DNA from: Actinomadura luzonensis
Lineage (GTDB): Bacteria; Actinomycetota; Actinomycetes; Streptosporangiales; Streptosporangiaceae
Assembly (NCBI RefSeq): GCF_022664455.2
Contig: NZ_JAKRKC020000001.1
Span: forward strand, 2,113,001 to 2,177,000
Direction of reading: 5' to 3'
Length of the DNA stretch: 64,000 nucleotides
The notes under the pieces were generated by a model that had not been told where the DNA came from, ran no database searches, and saw only the letters and a program-made list of their open reading frames with translations. The position numbers and the translations under genes were made by a program. This document shows, piece by piece, positions 34,748 through 43,671 of this stretch; position 1 is the first letter of the stretch; each line of letters opens with the position of its first letter.

Positions 34748-37700
34748 ATGGCTGGTCAGAGCGGTGAGGGCGGGCTGTGGTTCGCCGTGCTCGGTCCTGT
34801 CCGCGCGTGGCGTGACGGCCGGGAACTCGACCTGGGCACCCCGCTGCAGCGGTCCATCCTCGGGATGCTGCTGCTGCGCGAGGGCCGCGCGGTCACGCCC
34901 AACGAGATGATCGACGCGGTCTGGGGCGAGGACGCGCCGCCACGGGCCCTCGGCGCCCTGCGCACCTACGTCTCCCGCCTCCGCACCGTGCTCGAACCCG
35001 ACCGGCCCGCCCGCTCCCGTCCCGAGCTGCTGACCTCCATCGGCCGCGGCTACGCGCTGCGCCTGCCCGACGACGCCCTCGACCTCACCCGCTTCGAGCG
35101 CCGCATCGCCGCCGCCGAGGCCGCGCGCAAGGCCGGCCGCCCGCGCGAGGCCGCCGAGGGCCTGCGCGCCGCGCTCGCCCTGTTCGAGGGCGAGCCGCTG
35201 GCCGGCACCGTCGGCCCGTACGCCGAGCACCAGCGCGACCGCCTGGCCGAGCGCCGCCTCAGCGTCGTCGAGACCCTGATGGACGTCGACCTCGAACTCG
35301 GCGACCACGCCGCCGTCGTCTCCGAGCTGATCGCGCTCACCGCCGACCACCCGCTGCGCGAGCGCCTGCGCGCCCAGCTCATGCTGGCCCTCTACCGCTG
35401 CGGCCGGCAGGGCGACGCGCTCAACGTCTTCACCGAGACCCGCGAGGCGCTGATCGACGAGCTGGGCATCGAGCCCGGCCCCGAGCTGGCTGCGCTGCAC
35501 CAGCGCATCCTGGCCGCCGACCCCACGCTCGCGCCGCCCCCGGCCCCCGCCGAGCCGGCGGCGCCCGCCACCGGAACCGCCGCCGGGCCCTCCGCCGCCC
35601 CCGCTCATGGGGCCGCCGGGCGTCCCGACGAGCCGGCGCCCGAGCCAGCCGACGACGACCAGCCCGCCCCGCCCGAGCTGCCGCGCCCCGCCCAGCTCCC
35701 CGCCGCCGTCACCGACTTCACCGGCCGCAAGGAGGTCGCCGGCCGGCTGCGCACGCTGCTGTCCACGGCCTCCGCCGACGGCGTGCCGATGGTCGCGATC
35801 TCCGGCATCGGCGGCGTCGGCAAGACCACCCTCGCCGTGCACGTCGCCCACCAGGTCGACGAGGTCTTCCCCGACGGCCAGCTCTACGCCGACCTGCGCG
35901 GCTACACCGACGGCACCACCGCGCCCGAGTCCGCGCTCGGCGGCTTCCTGCGCGCCCTCGGCATCCCGCCCGACGTCATCCCCGACGGCCTGCCCGAGCG
36001 CTCGGCGCTCTACCGCTCGATCCTGGCCGAGCGCCGCATCCTCGTGCTGCTCGACAACGCCCGCGACGCCGAGCAGGTCAGCCCGCTGCTGCCCGGCTCG
36101 CCTGGCTGCGCCACGATCGTCACCAGCCGGGTCAAGCTGGCCGACCTGCCCGGCGCCCGGCTGGTCGACCTCGACGTGATGGAGCCGGACGAGGCCCTGT
36201 CGCTGTTCGCCGCCGTCGCCGGGCCCGAACGGGTGGCCGCCGAGCACGGCGCGGCCATGGACGTCGTCGCCGCCTGCGGCTTCCTGCCGCTCGCGGTCCG
36301 CATCGTGGCCGCCCGGCTGGCCGCCCGCCCGTCCTGGACGGTCGCCTCGCTGGTGCCGCGCCTGGCCGACGAGCAACGCCGGCTCGACGAGATGCGGGTC
36401 GGCACCCTGGCCGTCGAGGCCACCTTCGCGCTCGGCTACAGCCAGCTCACCGCCGAGCAGGCCCGCGCGTTCCGGCTGCTGTCGCTGCCCAACGGGCCCG
36501 ACGTCTCCTCCGGCGCCGCCGCGGCCGTGCTCGCGCTGAGCGCGTTCGAGGCCGAGGAGGTGCTGGAGTCGCTGGTGGACGCGAGCCTGCTGGAGGCCCC
36601 CGGCCCCGGCCGCTACCGCTTCCACGACCTGCTCAAGCTGTTCGCCCGGCGCGAGCTGGACAAGAGCGAGCGCCCCCAGGCCAAGGCGCTCGCGCTGCGC
36701 CGGCTGCTCGGCTTCTACCTGGCCTCCGCCCAGTCGGCGCACCGGCTGGCCTACGAGGGCAGCGCCATCGCCGACAACCTCGTGGTGGTCGGCAGCGGAC
36801 GCACGTTCACGACGGTGGACGAGGCCGTGGCGTGGCTGATCGCCGAGGGCGACTCGTTGTTCGCCGCCATCGGCCAGGCCGCCGACTCCTCCCGCACCGG
36901 CGAGCAGCTGCTGCCCGCCGGCGACCTGCTGGTGGCCATGGAGCCGCTGCTGGAGTCCGGCACCCACACCCGCGAGTTCGACCAGGGCACCAGGGCCGTG
37001 CTGGCCGCCGCGCTCAAGCTCGGCGACCGGGGCAGCGAGCTGCGCTCCCGCTACGTGCTGGGCCGGGTGCTGTTCGCCGCCAACCGGCTGCGCGAGGCCG
37101 AGGAGCAGTTCCGGCGGGTGCGCGAGCTGTCGGCCGAGCGCGGCGAGAAGGTCGTCACCGGCGAGGTGCTCAACGCCCTGGCCGTGGTCGTCGGCAGGCA
37201 GCGCCGCCACGCCGAGGCGCTGACCCTGTTCGAGGCCGCGATGGCCTGGTACCGGGAGAACGGCGTGCCGGCCGGCGAGGCGCTGGTGCTCAGCTACTCC
37301 GCCCGCGACCACCTGGGCCTCGGCCACCCCGAGGACGCCATCGCCGCCGCCGAGAAGGGCCTGGCCATCTTCACCGAGATGGGCAGCGGCGCCGGCACCG
37401 CGCGGGCCCGCTACCACCTGGGCATCGTCCTCAGCAGGGTCGGCCGGCTCACCGAGGCCGTGCACCACCACGCCGAGTGCCTGGCCTTCTTCCGGGCCAG
37501 CAAGCAGCGGGTCTGGGAGCAGCGGGTGTGCTCGCGGCTGGCGGAGACGTTCATCGCCGCCGAGCGGTACCCGGAGGCGGTCCGCCACGCCGAGCAGGCG
37601 CTCGTCGTCTCCAGGGAGATCGGCCACCCGTACGGCGAGGCGCTGTCGCTGACCGTGCTCGGCAAGGCCCTGCGCGGGCTCGGCAGCACGGCGCGGAGCG

Positions 37701-37852
37701 TCGACTGCCTACGACGGGCGTTCGACATCTTCTCGCGGCTCGGCGCCCCCGAGGCCGGCGACCTCAAGGTCCTGCTCGACACCGTCGCTCTGACCGACCC
37801 CATGACCGGCCCCATGACCGGTGCCGCGGTCAGCGGTGTCGTCGAGACCTGA
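34748..37852 (+). CDS. AfsR/SARP-family regulator with NB-ARC and TPR domains
   Basis: 1034 residues. An OmpR-like DNA-binding domain (about 10-105, LGPVRAWRDGRELDLGTPLQRSILGMLLL) is followed by a bacterial transcriptional activation domain (about 112-260). A proline/alanine linker (260-320) leads to an NB-ARC ATPase with P-loop GIGGVGKTT at 353-361, RILVLLDNARDAEQV and TSRVKLADLPGA. TPR-like helices fill 650-1000. This is the AfsR layout that switches on secondary metabolism; no biosynthetic cluster is adjacent. ATG 34748 follows GGGAG; the in-frame TTG at 34709 is less likely. An inverted CATGCTC/GAGCATG pair (34656-34698) lies upstream. Confidence 0.93.
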   Translation: MAGQSGEGGLWFAVLGPVRAWRDGRELDLGTPLQRSILGMLLLREGRAVTPNEMIDAVWGEDAPPRALGALRTYVSRLRTVLEPDRPARSRPELLTSIGRGYALRLPDDALDLTRFERRIAAAEAARKAGRPREAAEGLRAALALFEGEPLAGTVGPYAEHQRDRLAERRLSVVETLMDVDLELGDHAAVVSELIALTADHPLRERLRAQLMLALYRCGRQGDALNVFTETREALIDELGIEPGPELAALHQRILAADPTLAPPPAPAEPAAPATGTAAGPSAAPAHGAAGRPDEPAPEPADDDQPAPPELPRPAQLPAAVTDFTGRKEVAGRLRTLLSTASADGVPMVAISGIGGVGKTTLAVHVAHQVDEVFPDGQLYADLRGYTDGTTAPESALGGFLRALGIPPDVIPDGLPERSALYRSILAERRILVLLDNARDAEQVSPLLPGSPGCATIVTSRVKLADLPGARLVDLDVMEPDEALSLFAAVAGPERVAAEHGAAMDVVAACGFLPLAVRIVAARLAARPSWTVASLVPRLADEQRRLDEMRVGTLAVEATFALGYSQLTAEQARAFRLLSLPNGPDVSSGAAAAVLALSAFEAEEVLESLVDASLLEAPGPGRYRFHDLLKLFARRELDKSERPQAKALALRRLLGFYLASAQSAHRLAYEGSAIADNLVVVGSGRTFTTVDEAVAWLIAEGDSLFAAIGQAADSSRTGEQLLPAGDLLVAMEPLLESGTHTREFDQGTRAVLAAALKLGDRGSELRSRYVLGRVLFAANRLREAEEQFRRVRELSAERGEKVVTGEVLNALAVVVGRQRRHAEALTLFEAAMAWYRENGVPAGEALVLSYSARDHLGLGHPEDAIAAAEKGLAIFTEMGSGAGTARARYHLGIVLSRVGRLTEAVHHHAECLAFFRASKQRVWEQRVCSRLAETFIAAERYPEAVRHAEQALVVSREIGHPYGEALSLTVLGKALRGLGSTARSVDCLRRAFDIFSRLGAPEAGDLKVLLDTVALTDPMTGPMTGAAVSGVVET

Positions 37853-38132
37853 GTACAGCTCGTCGTCCAGACGTGTCATCCACACATGGTTGATCAAGGC
37901 TGTCCTCGGCATTCACGATCGCGCTCTCGATCGGAGCTGATGAGCAGCCCGGCCGGTCATCCTCGCCACCGCGCGTCGCTAGGGGGCCCGGTCATCCGGA
38001 TGCTCCGCGCGGTGGCCAGCCGCCTCACTGATCAGACGACCGGCCGGACTCCGACACGGCCCTCGAACCCCCCAGGTCCGTGTCGTGCGTCACACTCTTC
38101 ACGACCGGGGTCAACGTCCAATCAACGGCGGA
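37853..38132. other. Intergenic region between convergent genes
   Basis: 280 bases between the SARP regulator and the convergent methyltransferase. Base composition is more even than in the coding sequence. A 91-residue open frame at 37886-38161 is Ser/Arg-rich and has no ribosome site, so I regard the stretch as non-coding. I see no clear terminator hairpin. Confidence 0.4.
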
Positions 38133-39539
38133 TTAAAGCAGGAAATAACCCTCCGCTATGAGCGGCCGGATGGCGTCGGCGTCGGGCATCTCACCCTGTC
38201 CGACCAGCTCGGCGATGACGTTGAGCAGCGGGCCGAGCGCCAGCTCGCCGTCGCACACCCCGGCCAGCGCGGCCTCCACCGTGCCGACCTCCCTGCTGCG
38301 CCGCAGCCCCTGGGTCTGGCGCAGCACGATGCGGATCGGGTCCTCGGCGCCGGGCAGGCCGATGCGCTCGTCGAGCAGGCCGTCGGCGGTGCGCAGCCGG
38401 GCCGCGTCGAGGCCCTGCGCCCGGTGCGCGGCGGCGATCGCGTCGAGCACGTCGTCCACGTAGTCGCCGACGGGGAGCGCCACCTGGTGGTCGAGGTGCT
38501 CGACCCGGACGACGGGGTCGAGGCTGCCGGACGCGCGCAGGCTGATCCAGCCGAAGCCGATCCCCTCGACCTTGTTGTCGTCGAACCAGCCGAGCCAGCG
38601 GTCGTAGAGCTCGGTGTAGCGGGCGGTGCCCTGCTGGGCGGCGTCCCTCAGCCACAGCTCGACGTACTCGGCCGGGTCCTGGACGTCGCGCTGCACCACC
38701 CAGCCGTCGCAGCCGGTCTCGCGCAGCCAGCCGCCCACCCGGTCGTGCCAGTCCTCGCCCTCGACGTGCAGCCAGTTGGCCAGGAAGTGGGCCTGGCCGC
38801 CCGGGTTGAGCCGGGCGGGGGTGCCGCGCACCAGCTCGCGGCAGAAGGAGTCGCCGGCCTGCCCCGACTCGCGGTAGGTCAGCTCGCCGCCGTCGCCGGG
38901 GGCGATGACGAACGGCGGGTTGCTCACGATCAGGTCGAACCGCTCGTCGCCGACCGGGTCGTACATCGAGCCGGCCCGCGCCTCCACGCCCTCGACGCCG
39001 GACAGCGCCCAGCTCAGCCGGGCCAGCTCCAGGGCGCGCGGGTTGAGGTCGGTGGCGACGATCCGCCCGGCCCGCCCGGCCAGGTGCAGCACTTGTACGC
39101 CGCAGCCGGTGCCGAGGTCGAGCGCGCTGCCCACGGGCCGGCGGGTGACGAGCTGGGCCAGGTTGGCCGAGGCCCCGCCGGCCCCCACGACGTGGTCGGG
39201 CCGCAGCGGCGGGTCGCCGGGCCGCACTTTGCGGTCGGAGACCAGGTAGCCGCCGGTCTCCCACGGCTGCAGGTGCACGGTGGCCCGGATCTCGCCGTCG
39301 CCGGTCTCCTCGACCAGCCCGGACCGCGCGACCTCCGGGGCCACGGCCGCGGCCGGGACGGGCACGCCGAGCCACCACAGCCTGATCAGGACGGCGAGGG
39401 GGTCGCCGTCGGCGGTCGCCCGCAGGGCGGGGACCAGCTCCTCGCGGGCCAGGGCCGAGGCGGCCATGCTGCCCAGTCGTTCGCGTACGCCGTCGATCGT
39501 GTAGTCGGTCTCGAGCAGATGATGGCGCAGTCGTTCCAC
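38133..39539 (-). CDS. Class I SAM methyltransferase, HemK/RlmG-like (NPPF type)
   Basis: 468 residues. An N-terminal helical domain (about 1-85) is followed by the methyltransferase core: ALDLGTGCGVQVLHLA (motif I, 141-147), ATDLNPRALELAR, and FDLIVSNPPFVI with NPPF at 207-210, which marks amino-group methylation of a base or glutamine. The C-terminal part (about 330-468) is unfamiliar. A GTG at 39539 opens VERLRHHLLETDYTIDGVRERLG. Likely an RNA or protein methyltransferase; target unknown. Confidence 0.88.
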   Translation of the reverse strand: MERLRHHLLETDYTIDGVRERLGSMAASALAREELVPALRATADGDPLAVLIRLWWLGVPVPAAAVAPEVARSGLVEETGDGEIRATVHLQPWETGGYLVSDRKVRPGDPPLRPDHVVGAGGASANLAQLVTRRPVGSALDLGTGCGVQVLHLAGRAGRIVATDLNPRALELARLSWALSGVEGVEARAGSMYDPVGDERFDLIVSNPPFVIAPGDGGELTYRESGQAGDSFCRELVRGTPARLNPGGQAHFLANWLHVEGEDWHDRVGGWLRETGCDGWVVQRDVQDPAEYVELWLRDAAQQGTARYTELYDRWLGWFDDNKVEGIGFGWISLRASGSLDPVVRVEHLDHQVALPVGDYVDDVLDAIAAAHRAQGLDAARLRTADGLLDERIGLPGAEDPIRIVLRQTQGLRRSREVGTVEAALAGVCDGELALGPLLNVIAELVGQGEMPDADAIRPLIAEGYFLL

Positions 39540-39599
39540 GCGTCCATCCTTTCACCGCGGACGCTCGCGCATGATCTGATACCGACAGTGCCCATACTG

Positions 39600-39653
39600 T
39601 TACTTAGATACCCAAGTGAACTGCAAGCGGCGGATAAGTGGGACACGGTATCT
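39600..39653. promoter_or_regulatory. Inverted repeats in the methyltransferase/zinc-ribbon gap
   Basis: TTACTT at 39600-39605 faces AAGTGAA at 39614-39620, and AGATACC at 39606-39612 faces GGTATCT at 39647-39653. The region is AT-richer and lies between divergent genes. A binding site or a transcribed stem are both possible. Confidence 0.4.
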
Positions 39654-39691
39654 CTAGGGGTGCACGGCACGACATCCCGAGGAGTGGACCC

Positions 39692-39994
39692 ATGCTGATC
39701 CCTTGCTTGGCCTGCGAGTCCCGCTTCGGGCCCGACGAGTACTTCAGCGCCTGCTCCGACTACAACCGCGGCCTGGACCTCGTCTCCTGGACGTGCCCGC
39801 GCTGCGGCAATCGCGACGACCTGCGGGTGCTGCCCGGCGAGCTGGGCTTCGGCTACCCGCACCGGGGGCGGTTCGACGTGCACGACCGGCTGCGCGTGCC
39901 CGGCCTGCGGCGTCATCGTGGCGACCTGCGGCTCGACATTTCCTTGGACCGCTCCAGCTGGCGCGTCCCCACGCGGCTGCGCCAGCCGGCCTGA
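39692..39994 (+). CDS. Small zinc-ribbon protein
   Basis: 100 residues. Two CxxC knuckles, CLAC near residue 4-7 and CPRC near 34-37, form a zinc ribbon around a FGPDEYFSACSDYNRGLDLVSW core. ATG 39692 has GAGGAG ahead. The C-terminal half (GDLRLDISLDRSSWRVP) is beta-like. It is not recognised as a named family; such proteins bind nucleic acid or partner proteins. It ends 10 bases before the convergent dehydrogenase stop. Confidence 0.75.
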   Translation: MLIPCLACESRFGPDEYFSACSDYNRGLDLVSWTCPRCGNRDDLRVLPGELGFGYPHRGRFDVHDRLRVPGLRRHRGDLRLDISLDRSSWRVPTRLRQPA

Positions 39995-40004
39995 GCGGGC
40001 GGGA

Positions 40005-40973
40005 TCAGGCGGGCTCGGCCGCCAGCGGCACGGCCCAGCCGTCCGGGTCGTCGCCGCGCAGCACCCGTTCGAGGTCGGCGACCAGCGCCTCGGCCAGCTC
40101 CTCCCGCGACTCCCCGGTGGCCGCGCCGAGCCGGGGCGTCAGCACGACGTTCGGCAGCCGGATCAGGGGGTGGGAGGCGTCCAGCCACTCGCCCTCGAAG
40201 TGGTCGAGCCCGGCGCCGCCCACCTGGCCCTGGCGCAGCGCCTCGACCAGGGCCGTCAGGTCGTGGAGCGCGCCACGCGAGGTGTTGAGGTAGATCGCGC
40301 CCGGTCGCATCGCGCCGAACTCGGCGTAGCCGAACAGGCCGCGGGTCTCGTCGGTCAGCGGCACGTGCAGCGAGACCACGTCCGACTCGGCGAGCAGGTC
40401 GGGGAAGGCGTGCGTGGCCTCGGGGTCGCGCGGGTCGCAGGCGATCACCCGCATGCCGATGCCCTCGCAGCGCCAGCGCATGGCCCGGCCGGTGCGGCCG
40501 AGCCCGACGATGCCGAGCGTGCGGCCGGTGAGCCGGCGCCCGCGGTGGCGCTGGGCGGGCGGCACCCTCCCGTGGTACGGGCGGCCCCTGCGGACCTCCC
40601 TGTCGGCCGTGACGATGTGCCTGCTGACCGCGAGCATCAGCGCCAGCGTCAGCTCGGCCACCGCGTCGGGGTCGCGGTCGCGGGCGTGCAGCACGGTGAC
40701 CCCGCGCTCGGCGGCGAGGGCCAGGTCGACGCTGGAGGGCTGGCCGAGGACGGCCACGACGCGCAGGTCCAGGTCGAGGACGGAGGCGCGCACCTGGTCC
40801 CCGTCGGTGACGAGCACGGTGGCGCCGGTCGCCACGACCAGGTCGGCCAGCCGGTCGTCGGTGAACCCGAGGCTGGGGCGCGGCGGAACCTCGGTCAGCT
40901 CGGCCACCTCGCGCAGGCGGGCGAGCGCGCTCTCCGGCATGGCGGGCAGCACCAGAGCCCGAGGTCTGTTCAC
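40005..40973 (-). CDS. D-isomer-specific 2-hydroxyacid dehydrogenase-like protein with altered catalytic site
   Basis: About 322 residues. The Rossmann motif LGIVGLGRTGRAM and the NTSRGALHD region (catalytic Arg) are typical, and GLDHFEGE keeps the Glu. The usual catalytic His of TPHxG is replaced by Arg in LTPRLGAAT. GTG 40973 is chosen (NRPRALVLPAMPESAL); an upstream GTG at 41006 is less likely. The dehydrogenase may be inactive or act on a different substrate. No partner gene is adjacent. Confidence 0.85.
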   Translation of the reverse strand: MNRPRALVLPAMPESALARLREVAELTEVPPRPSLGFTDDRLADLVVATGATVLVTDGDQVRASVLDLDLRVVAVLGQPSSVDLALAAERGVTVLHARDRDPDAVAELTLALMLAVSRHIVTADREVRRGRPYHGRVPPAQRHRGRRLTGRTLGIVGLGRTGRAMRWRCEGIGMRVIACDPRDPEATHAFPDLLAESDVVSLHVPLTDETRGLFGYAEFGAMRPGAIYLNTSRGALHDLTALVEALRQGQVGGAGLDHFEGEWLDASHPLIRLPNVVLTPRLGAATGESREELAEALVADLERVLRGDDPDGWAVPLAAEPA

Positions 40974-41171
40974 ATTCAGGACAATAACACCACAGACCGT
41001 GCTCAATTCATCGCTCCCCGCGCAGGCATCAGAGCCCGTCAGGCAACCCCCTTGTCGCTCGCGGGGGCTGGCGCACGGGCACCCGATCCGCTCGCGCGGA
41101 CTCCCGGCAGCCTCCTGGCCCGCCCCACGTCGCCGGCGTCACAGCGGCGCCGCGGCGGCCTCACGCCCGGG

Positions 41172-41768
41172 TCACCCGGCCGGCTGGCGGAGGCTGTGCC
41201 ACGCGGCCTCGCCCAGGCCCTTGATCTCCTCCTCGGTGGGCGTGTGCGCCCCCGCGAACCACAACCGGCACATCTCCTGCGCCGGGCCCAGCCACAACAC
41301 GTAACACATGGTCGGATGGACCGGCTGGAGCAGCCCGTTCTTCATGTGCGGCCGCCACCAGTCGGAGACCTGGCGGAAGAAGGCGCGGCGGGCCTCGGCC
41401 ACCTCCACGCCGCCCGGCTCCTGCTTGCGCGGCGGGCGCTCGCTGATGAACAGCCGGGCGCGCTCCGGGTGCTCGCCGGCCCAGCGCATGTGGAAGGCGA
41501 CCACGGCCTCGATGCCGTCGCGCGCCTCCTCGTGCCGCGTCAGCTCGGCGAGGAACGCCTCCTGGTAGGCGTCGAGGATCTCGGCGTACAGGACGCCGAA
41601 GACGTGTTCCTTGCTGGCGAAGTGGTGGTAGAAGCTGCCGACGCTTACGCCGCTCTCCTCGCGGAGGCTGGCCAGCGTCGTGGCCGAGACCCCGTCCTGG
41701 CTGAAGCGGCGGAGGGCGCCCTCGATGATGCGGGTCCGGCCGTCGCGTCCGTTCTTGGCACTCTTCAC
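41172..41768 (-). CDS. TetR-family regulator, coupled to a GNAT gene
   Basis: About 198 residues. IIEGALRRFSQDGVSATTLASLREESGVSVGSFYHHFASKEHVFGVL is the DNA-binding domain; the C-terminal half is a TetR_C domain rich in Trp/His. The GTG at 41768 overlaps the GNAT stop by 4 bases (GTGA), so both are read from one transcript starting near 42316. Confidence 0.9.
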   Translation of the reverse strand: MKSAKNGRDGRTRIIEGALRRFSQDGVSATTLASLREESGVSVGSFYHHFASKEHVFGVLYAEILDAYQEAFLAELTRHEEARDGIEAVVAFHMRWAGEHPERARLFISERPPRKQEPGGVEVAEARRAFFRQVSDWWRPHMKNGLLQPVHPTMCYVLWLGPAQEMCRLWFAGAHTPTEEEIKGLGEAAWHSLRQPAG

Positions 41769-42280
41769 GCTGTCAATGGTGTGGCACCAGAACCTTGTTC
41801 CGCAAATAGCACCGCCTGATCGATCATAGCGGTCACTTCGACAGCACCCGAACTCACCGTCATCCGGGCGTCCGGCCACATCCTACGCACCAGGCGTAAC
41901 ATACGCCGGTTCTCCCCCATCACGTCGGCCGCCACCGTCCGCGCGCCCCGGACGGCGGCCCGCAGCACCAGCGCGTTGATCAGCCGCGGGCCGAGGCCGA
42001 GGCCCTGCCAGCGGTCGGTCACCACCACCGCGACCTCGACGTCGGCGAGGCCGCCCCGGTAGCTCATGCCGTGCCCGACGACCTCGCCGTCCGGCGTGGT
42101 GGCCACCAGCGCGTCACGCCGCTCGTCGAGCGCGATCATCGCGCGGACCAGGCTCGCCGCCGGCTGGGCGTACCCGGAGAAGAACCTCAGCGTCTTCGTG
42201 TGCAGCGACAGCCCGCACAGGAAGTGCCTGATCCGCTCCTCGTCCTCCGGGCGGACGGGCCTGATCTGAGTCTGATGCAT
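41765..42280 (-). CDS. GNAT-family N-acetyltransferase
   Basis: About 171 residues. IRPVRPEDEERIRHFLCGLS opens the fold; VVVTDRWQGLGLGPRLINALVLRAAVRGARTVAADVMGENRRMLRLVRRM carries the QGxGxG acetyl-CoA loop. This short, stand-alone GNAT resembles the domain fused to acyl-CoA synthetases (Pat-like). ATG 42280 is chosen; a TTG at 42316 is in frame but lies inside the HxlR dyad. It is translationally coupled to the downstream TetR. Confidence 0.87.
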   Translation of the reverse strand: MHQTQIRPVRPEDEERIRHFLCGLSLHTKTLRFFSGYAQPAASLVRAMIALDERRDALVATTPDGEVVGHGMSYRGGLADVEVAVVVTDRWQGLGLGPRLINALVLRAAVRGARTVAADVMGENRRMLRLVRRMWPDARMTVSSGAVEVTAMIDQAVLFAEQGSGATPLTA

Positions 42281-42302
42281 GAACCCAGCCTGCTCCTCGA
42301 CC

Positions 42303-42333
42303 CCTGAGTCTGTCAATCGAACTCAGGTATAAT
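42303..42333 (+). promoter_or_regulatory. HxlR operator and leaderless promoter
   Basis: CCTGAGT at 42303-42309 and ACTCAGG at 42321-42327 form a perfect inverted repeat with 11 bases between. TATAAT at 42328-42333 follows directly, 6 bases before the ATG at 42340, so transcription should begin at the start codon. The operator lies in the -35/spacer zone and also upstream of the divergent GNAT-TetR operon. Confidence 0.7.
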
Positions 42334-42339
42334 GCAAAG

Positions 42340-42807
42340 ATGAACGTTCCCTTCCGGGTGGACAACTGCTCGATCGAGCGCACCCTGGACATCGTCGGGG
42401 AGAAGTGGACCTTCCTGGTGCTGCGTGAGGCGTTCAGCGGCGTGCGGCGCTTCGCCGACATGCAGGCCGTCACCGGCGCCCCCCGCCAGGTGCTCAGCGC
42501 CCGCCTGGCCCGGCTGGTCGAGGAGGGGTTGCTGCGCAAGGAGCCCTATCGCGAGCCCGGCCAGCGCCAGCGCGACGAGTACCGCCTCACCGACAAGGGC
42601 CGCGACCTCTATCCACTGCTGGTCGCGCTCATGCACTGGGGCGACAAGTACCTCGCGGGCGAGGAGGGCCCGCCCGTGCTGCTCACCCACCGCGACTGCG
42701 GCGCCCCCATCGAGCTGCACTTCCGCTGCGCCGACGGCCACGAGGTGGCCGGCCCGCGCGAGGTCACCCCGCTGCCCGGCCAGGGCGCCCGGGTCAGGAG
42801 CGCCTGA
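42340..42807 (+). CDS. HxlR-family transcriptional regulator
   Basis: 155 residues. NCSIERTLDIVGEKWTFLVLREAFSGVRRFADMQAVTGAPRQVLSARLARLVEEGLLRKEPY is the HxlR winged helix with the Cys10 present in redox-type members, followed by EYRLTDKGRDLYPLLVALMHWGDKYL. A C-terminal extension (about 115-155) contains further cysteines (HRDCGAP, FRCADGH), possibly a zinc or redox site. The transcript appears leaderless, and the dyad ahead suggests autoregulation and control of the divergent genes. Confidence 0.93.
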   Translation: MNVPFRVDNCSIERTLDIVGEKWTFLVLREAFSGVRRFADMQAVTGAPRQVLSARLARLVEEGLLRKEPYREPGQRQRDEYRLTDKGRDLYPLLVALMHWGDKYLAGEEGPPVLLTHRDCGAPIELHFRCADGHEVAGPREVTPLPGQGARVRSA

Positions 42808-42834
42808 CCAGGCGAGGCGCGTACGGGGGCACCG

Positions 42835-43662
42835 GTGCGGGTGCCTACCCTGGAGAGCGTGTACCGGTTCCTGCTGACGCCCCGATGGCTCGGGCTCACC
42901 CTGGTGGTGCTGCTCGTCATCCCCGCCTTCGTCCTGCTCGGGCGCTGGCAGTACGGGCGCTTCGAGGAGCGGTCGGCCAACAGCGAGCGGGTCACCGCCA
43001 ACATCGAGGCCCCGCCGGTGCCGCTGGAGAAGCTGGCCGCGCCGGGCGGGAAGGTCAGCGAGGACGACCGGTTCCGCCGCGTCACCGTGGCCGGCTCGTA
43101 CGACACCGCGCACGCGCTCGTCGTCCGGCGCCGCCCGCAGGAGGGCCGCCCCGGCTTCTACGTCCTGACCCCGCTCGTCACCGCCGGCGGCACCGCCGTG
43201 CTGGTCAACCGCGGCTGGGTCCCGGCCGGCGCCACCGCCGACACCCCGCCCGCCGTCCCGCCGCCGCCCACCGGTCAGGTAACTGTCACCGGCCGGCTAC
43301 GGCCGAGCGAGACCGAGGAGTCGGCCGGCCTCCGCGAGGTCTCCGGGCTGCCGCCCGGCCAGGTGCTGCTCATCGACGCCGGCGCGATCGGCCGGCGGCT
43401 GCCGTACCGGGTGCTGGACGGGTACGTCGAGCTCATCGCCCAGCAACCGGCCGCCACCCCGGCGCCCGCTCCCGTCCCCGAGCCCGACGTGGGCGCCGGC
43501 GGCGGGCTCAACCTGGCCTACGCCTTCCAGTGGTGGCTGTTCATCGGCATCGCGATCGGCGGCTGGATCCTGCTCATGCGGCGCGAGGCCGCCGAGCTGC
43601 GGGTCAAGGCGCGGCCCGCCGCTCCCGCCGCCGCCGAGGAGGCCCAGACCCCGGCGACGTAA
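42835..43662 (+). CDS. SURF1-family cytochrome oxidase biogenesis protein
   Basis: 275 residues. Two membrane helices flank a soluble domain: WLGLTLVVLLVIPAFVLLGRWQ (about 19-39) and FQWWLFIGIAIGGWILLM (about 225-245). VLVNRGWVPAG is the SURF1 hallmark, and PGFYVLTPLV precedes it. It assists heme insertion into aa3-type oxidase. GTG 42835 has GGGG ahead; GTG 42859 (VYRFLLTPRW) is an equally family-like start. An Ala/Pro tail ends the protein. The phosphatase follows after 9 bases. Confidence 0.92.
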   Translation: MRVPTLESVYRFLLTPRWLGLTLVVLLVIPAFVLLGRWQYGRFEERSANSERVTANIEAPPVPLEKLAAPGGKVSEDDRFRRVTVAGSYDTAHALVVRRRPQEGRPGFYVLTPLVTAGGTAVLVNRGWVPAGATADTPPAVPPPPTGQVTVTGRLRPSETEESAGLREVSGLPPGQVLLIDAGAIGRRLPYRVLDGYVELIAQQPAATPAPAPVPEPDVGAGGGLNLAYAFQWWLFIGIAIGGWILLMRREAAELRVKARPAAPAAAEEAQTPAT

Positions 43663-43671
43663 TGTAAGGGC

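Noticed and set aside
37886-38161. A 91-codon frame between the SARP and methyltransferase genes
   Set aside because: No ribosome site, Ser/Arg-rich, and it runs into the end of the convergent methyltransferase.
39692-39994. A frameshift in the zinc-ribbon gene
   Set aside because: The C-terminal half in the same frame (GDLRLDISLDRSSWRVP) looks like a natural beta-rich end, and the other frames do not give a better protein.
41777-41789. TGGTG-TGG-CACCA dyad as a TetR operator
   Set aside because: It lies inside the last codons of the GNAT gene, which is coupled to TetR by a GTGA overlap, so there is no promoter gap there.
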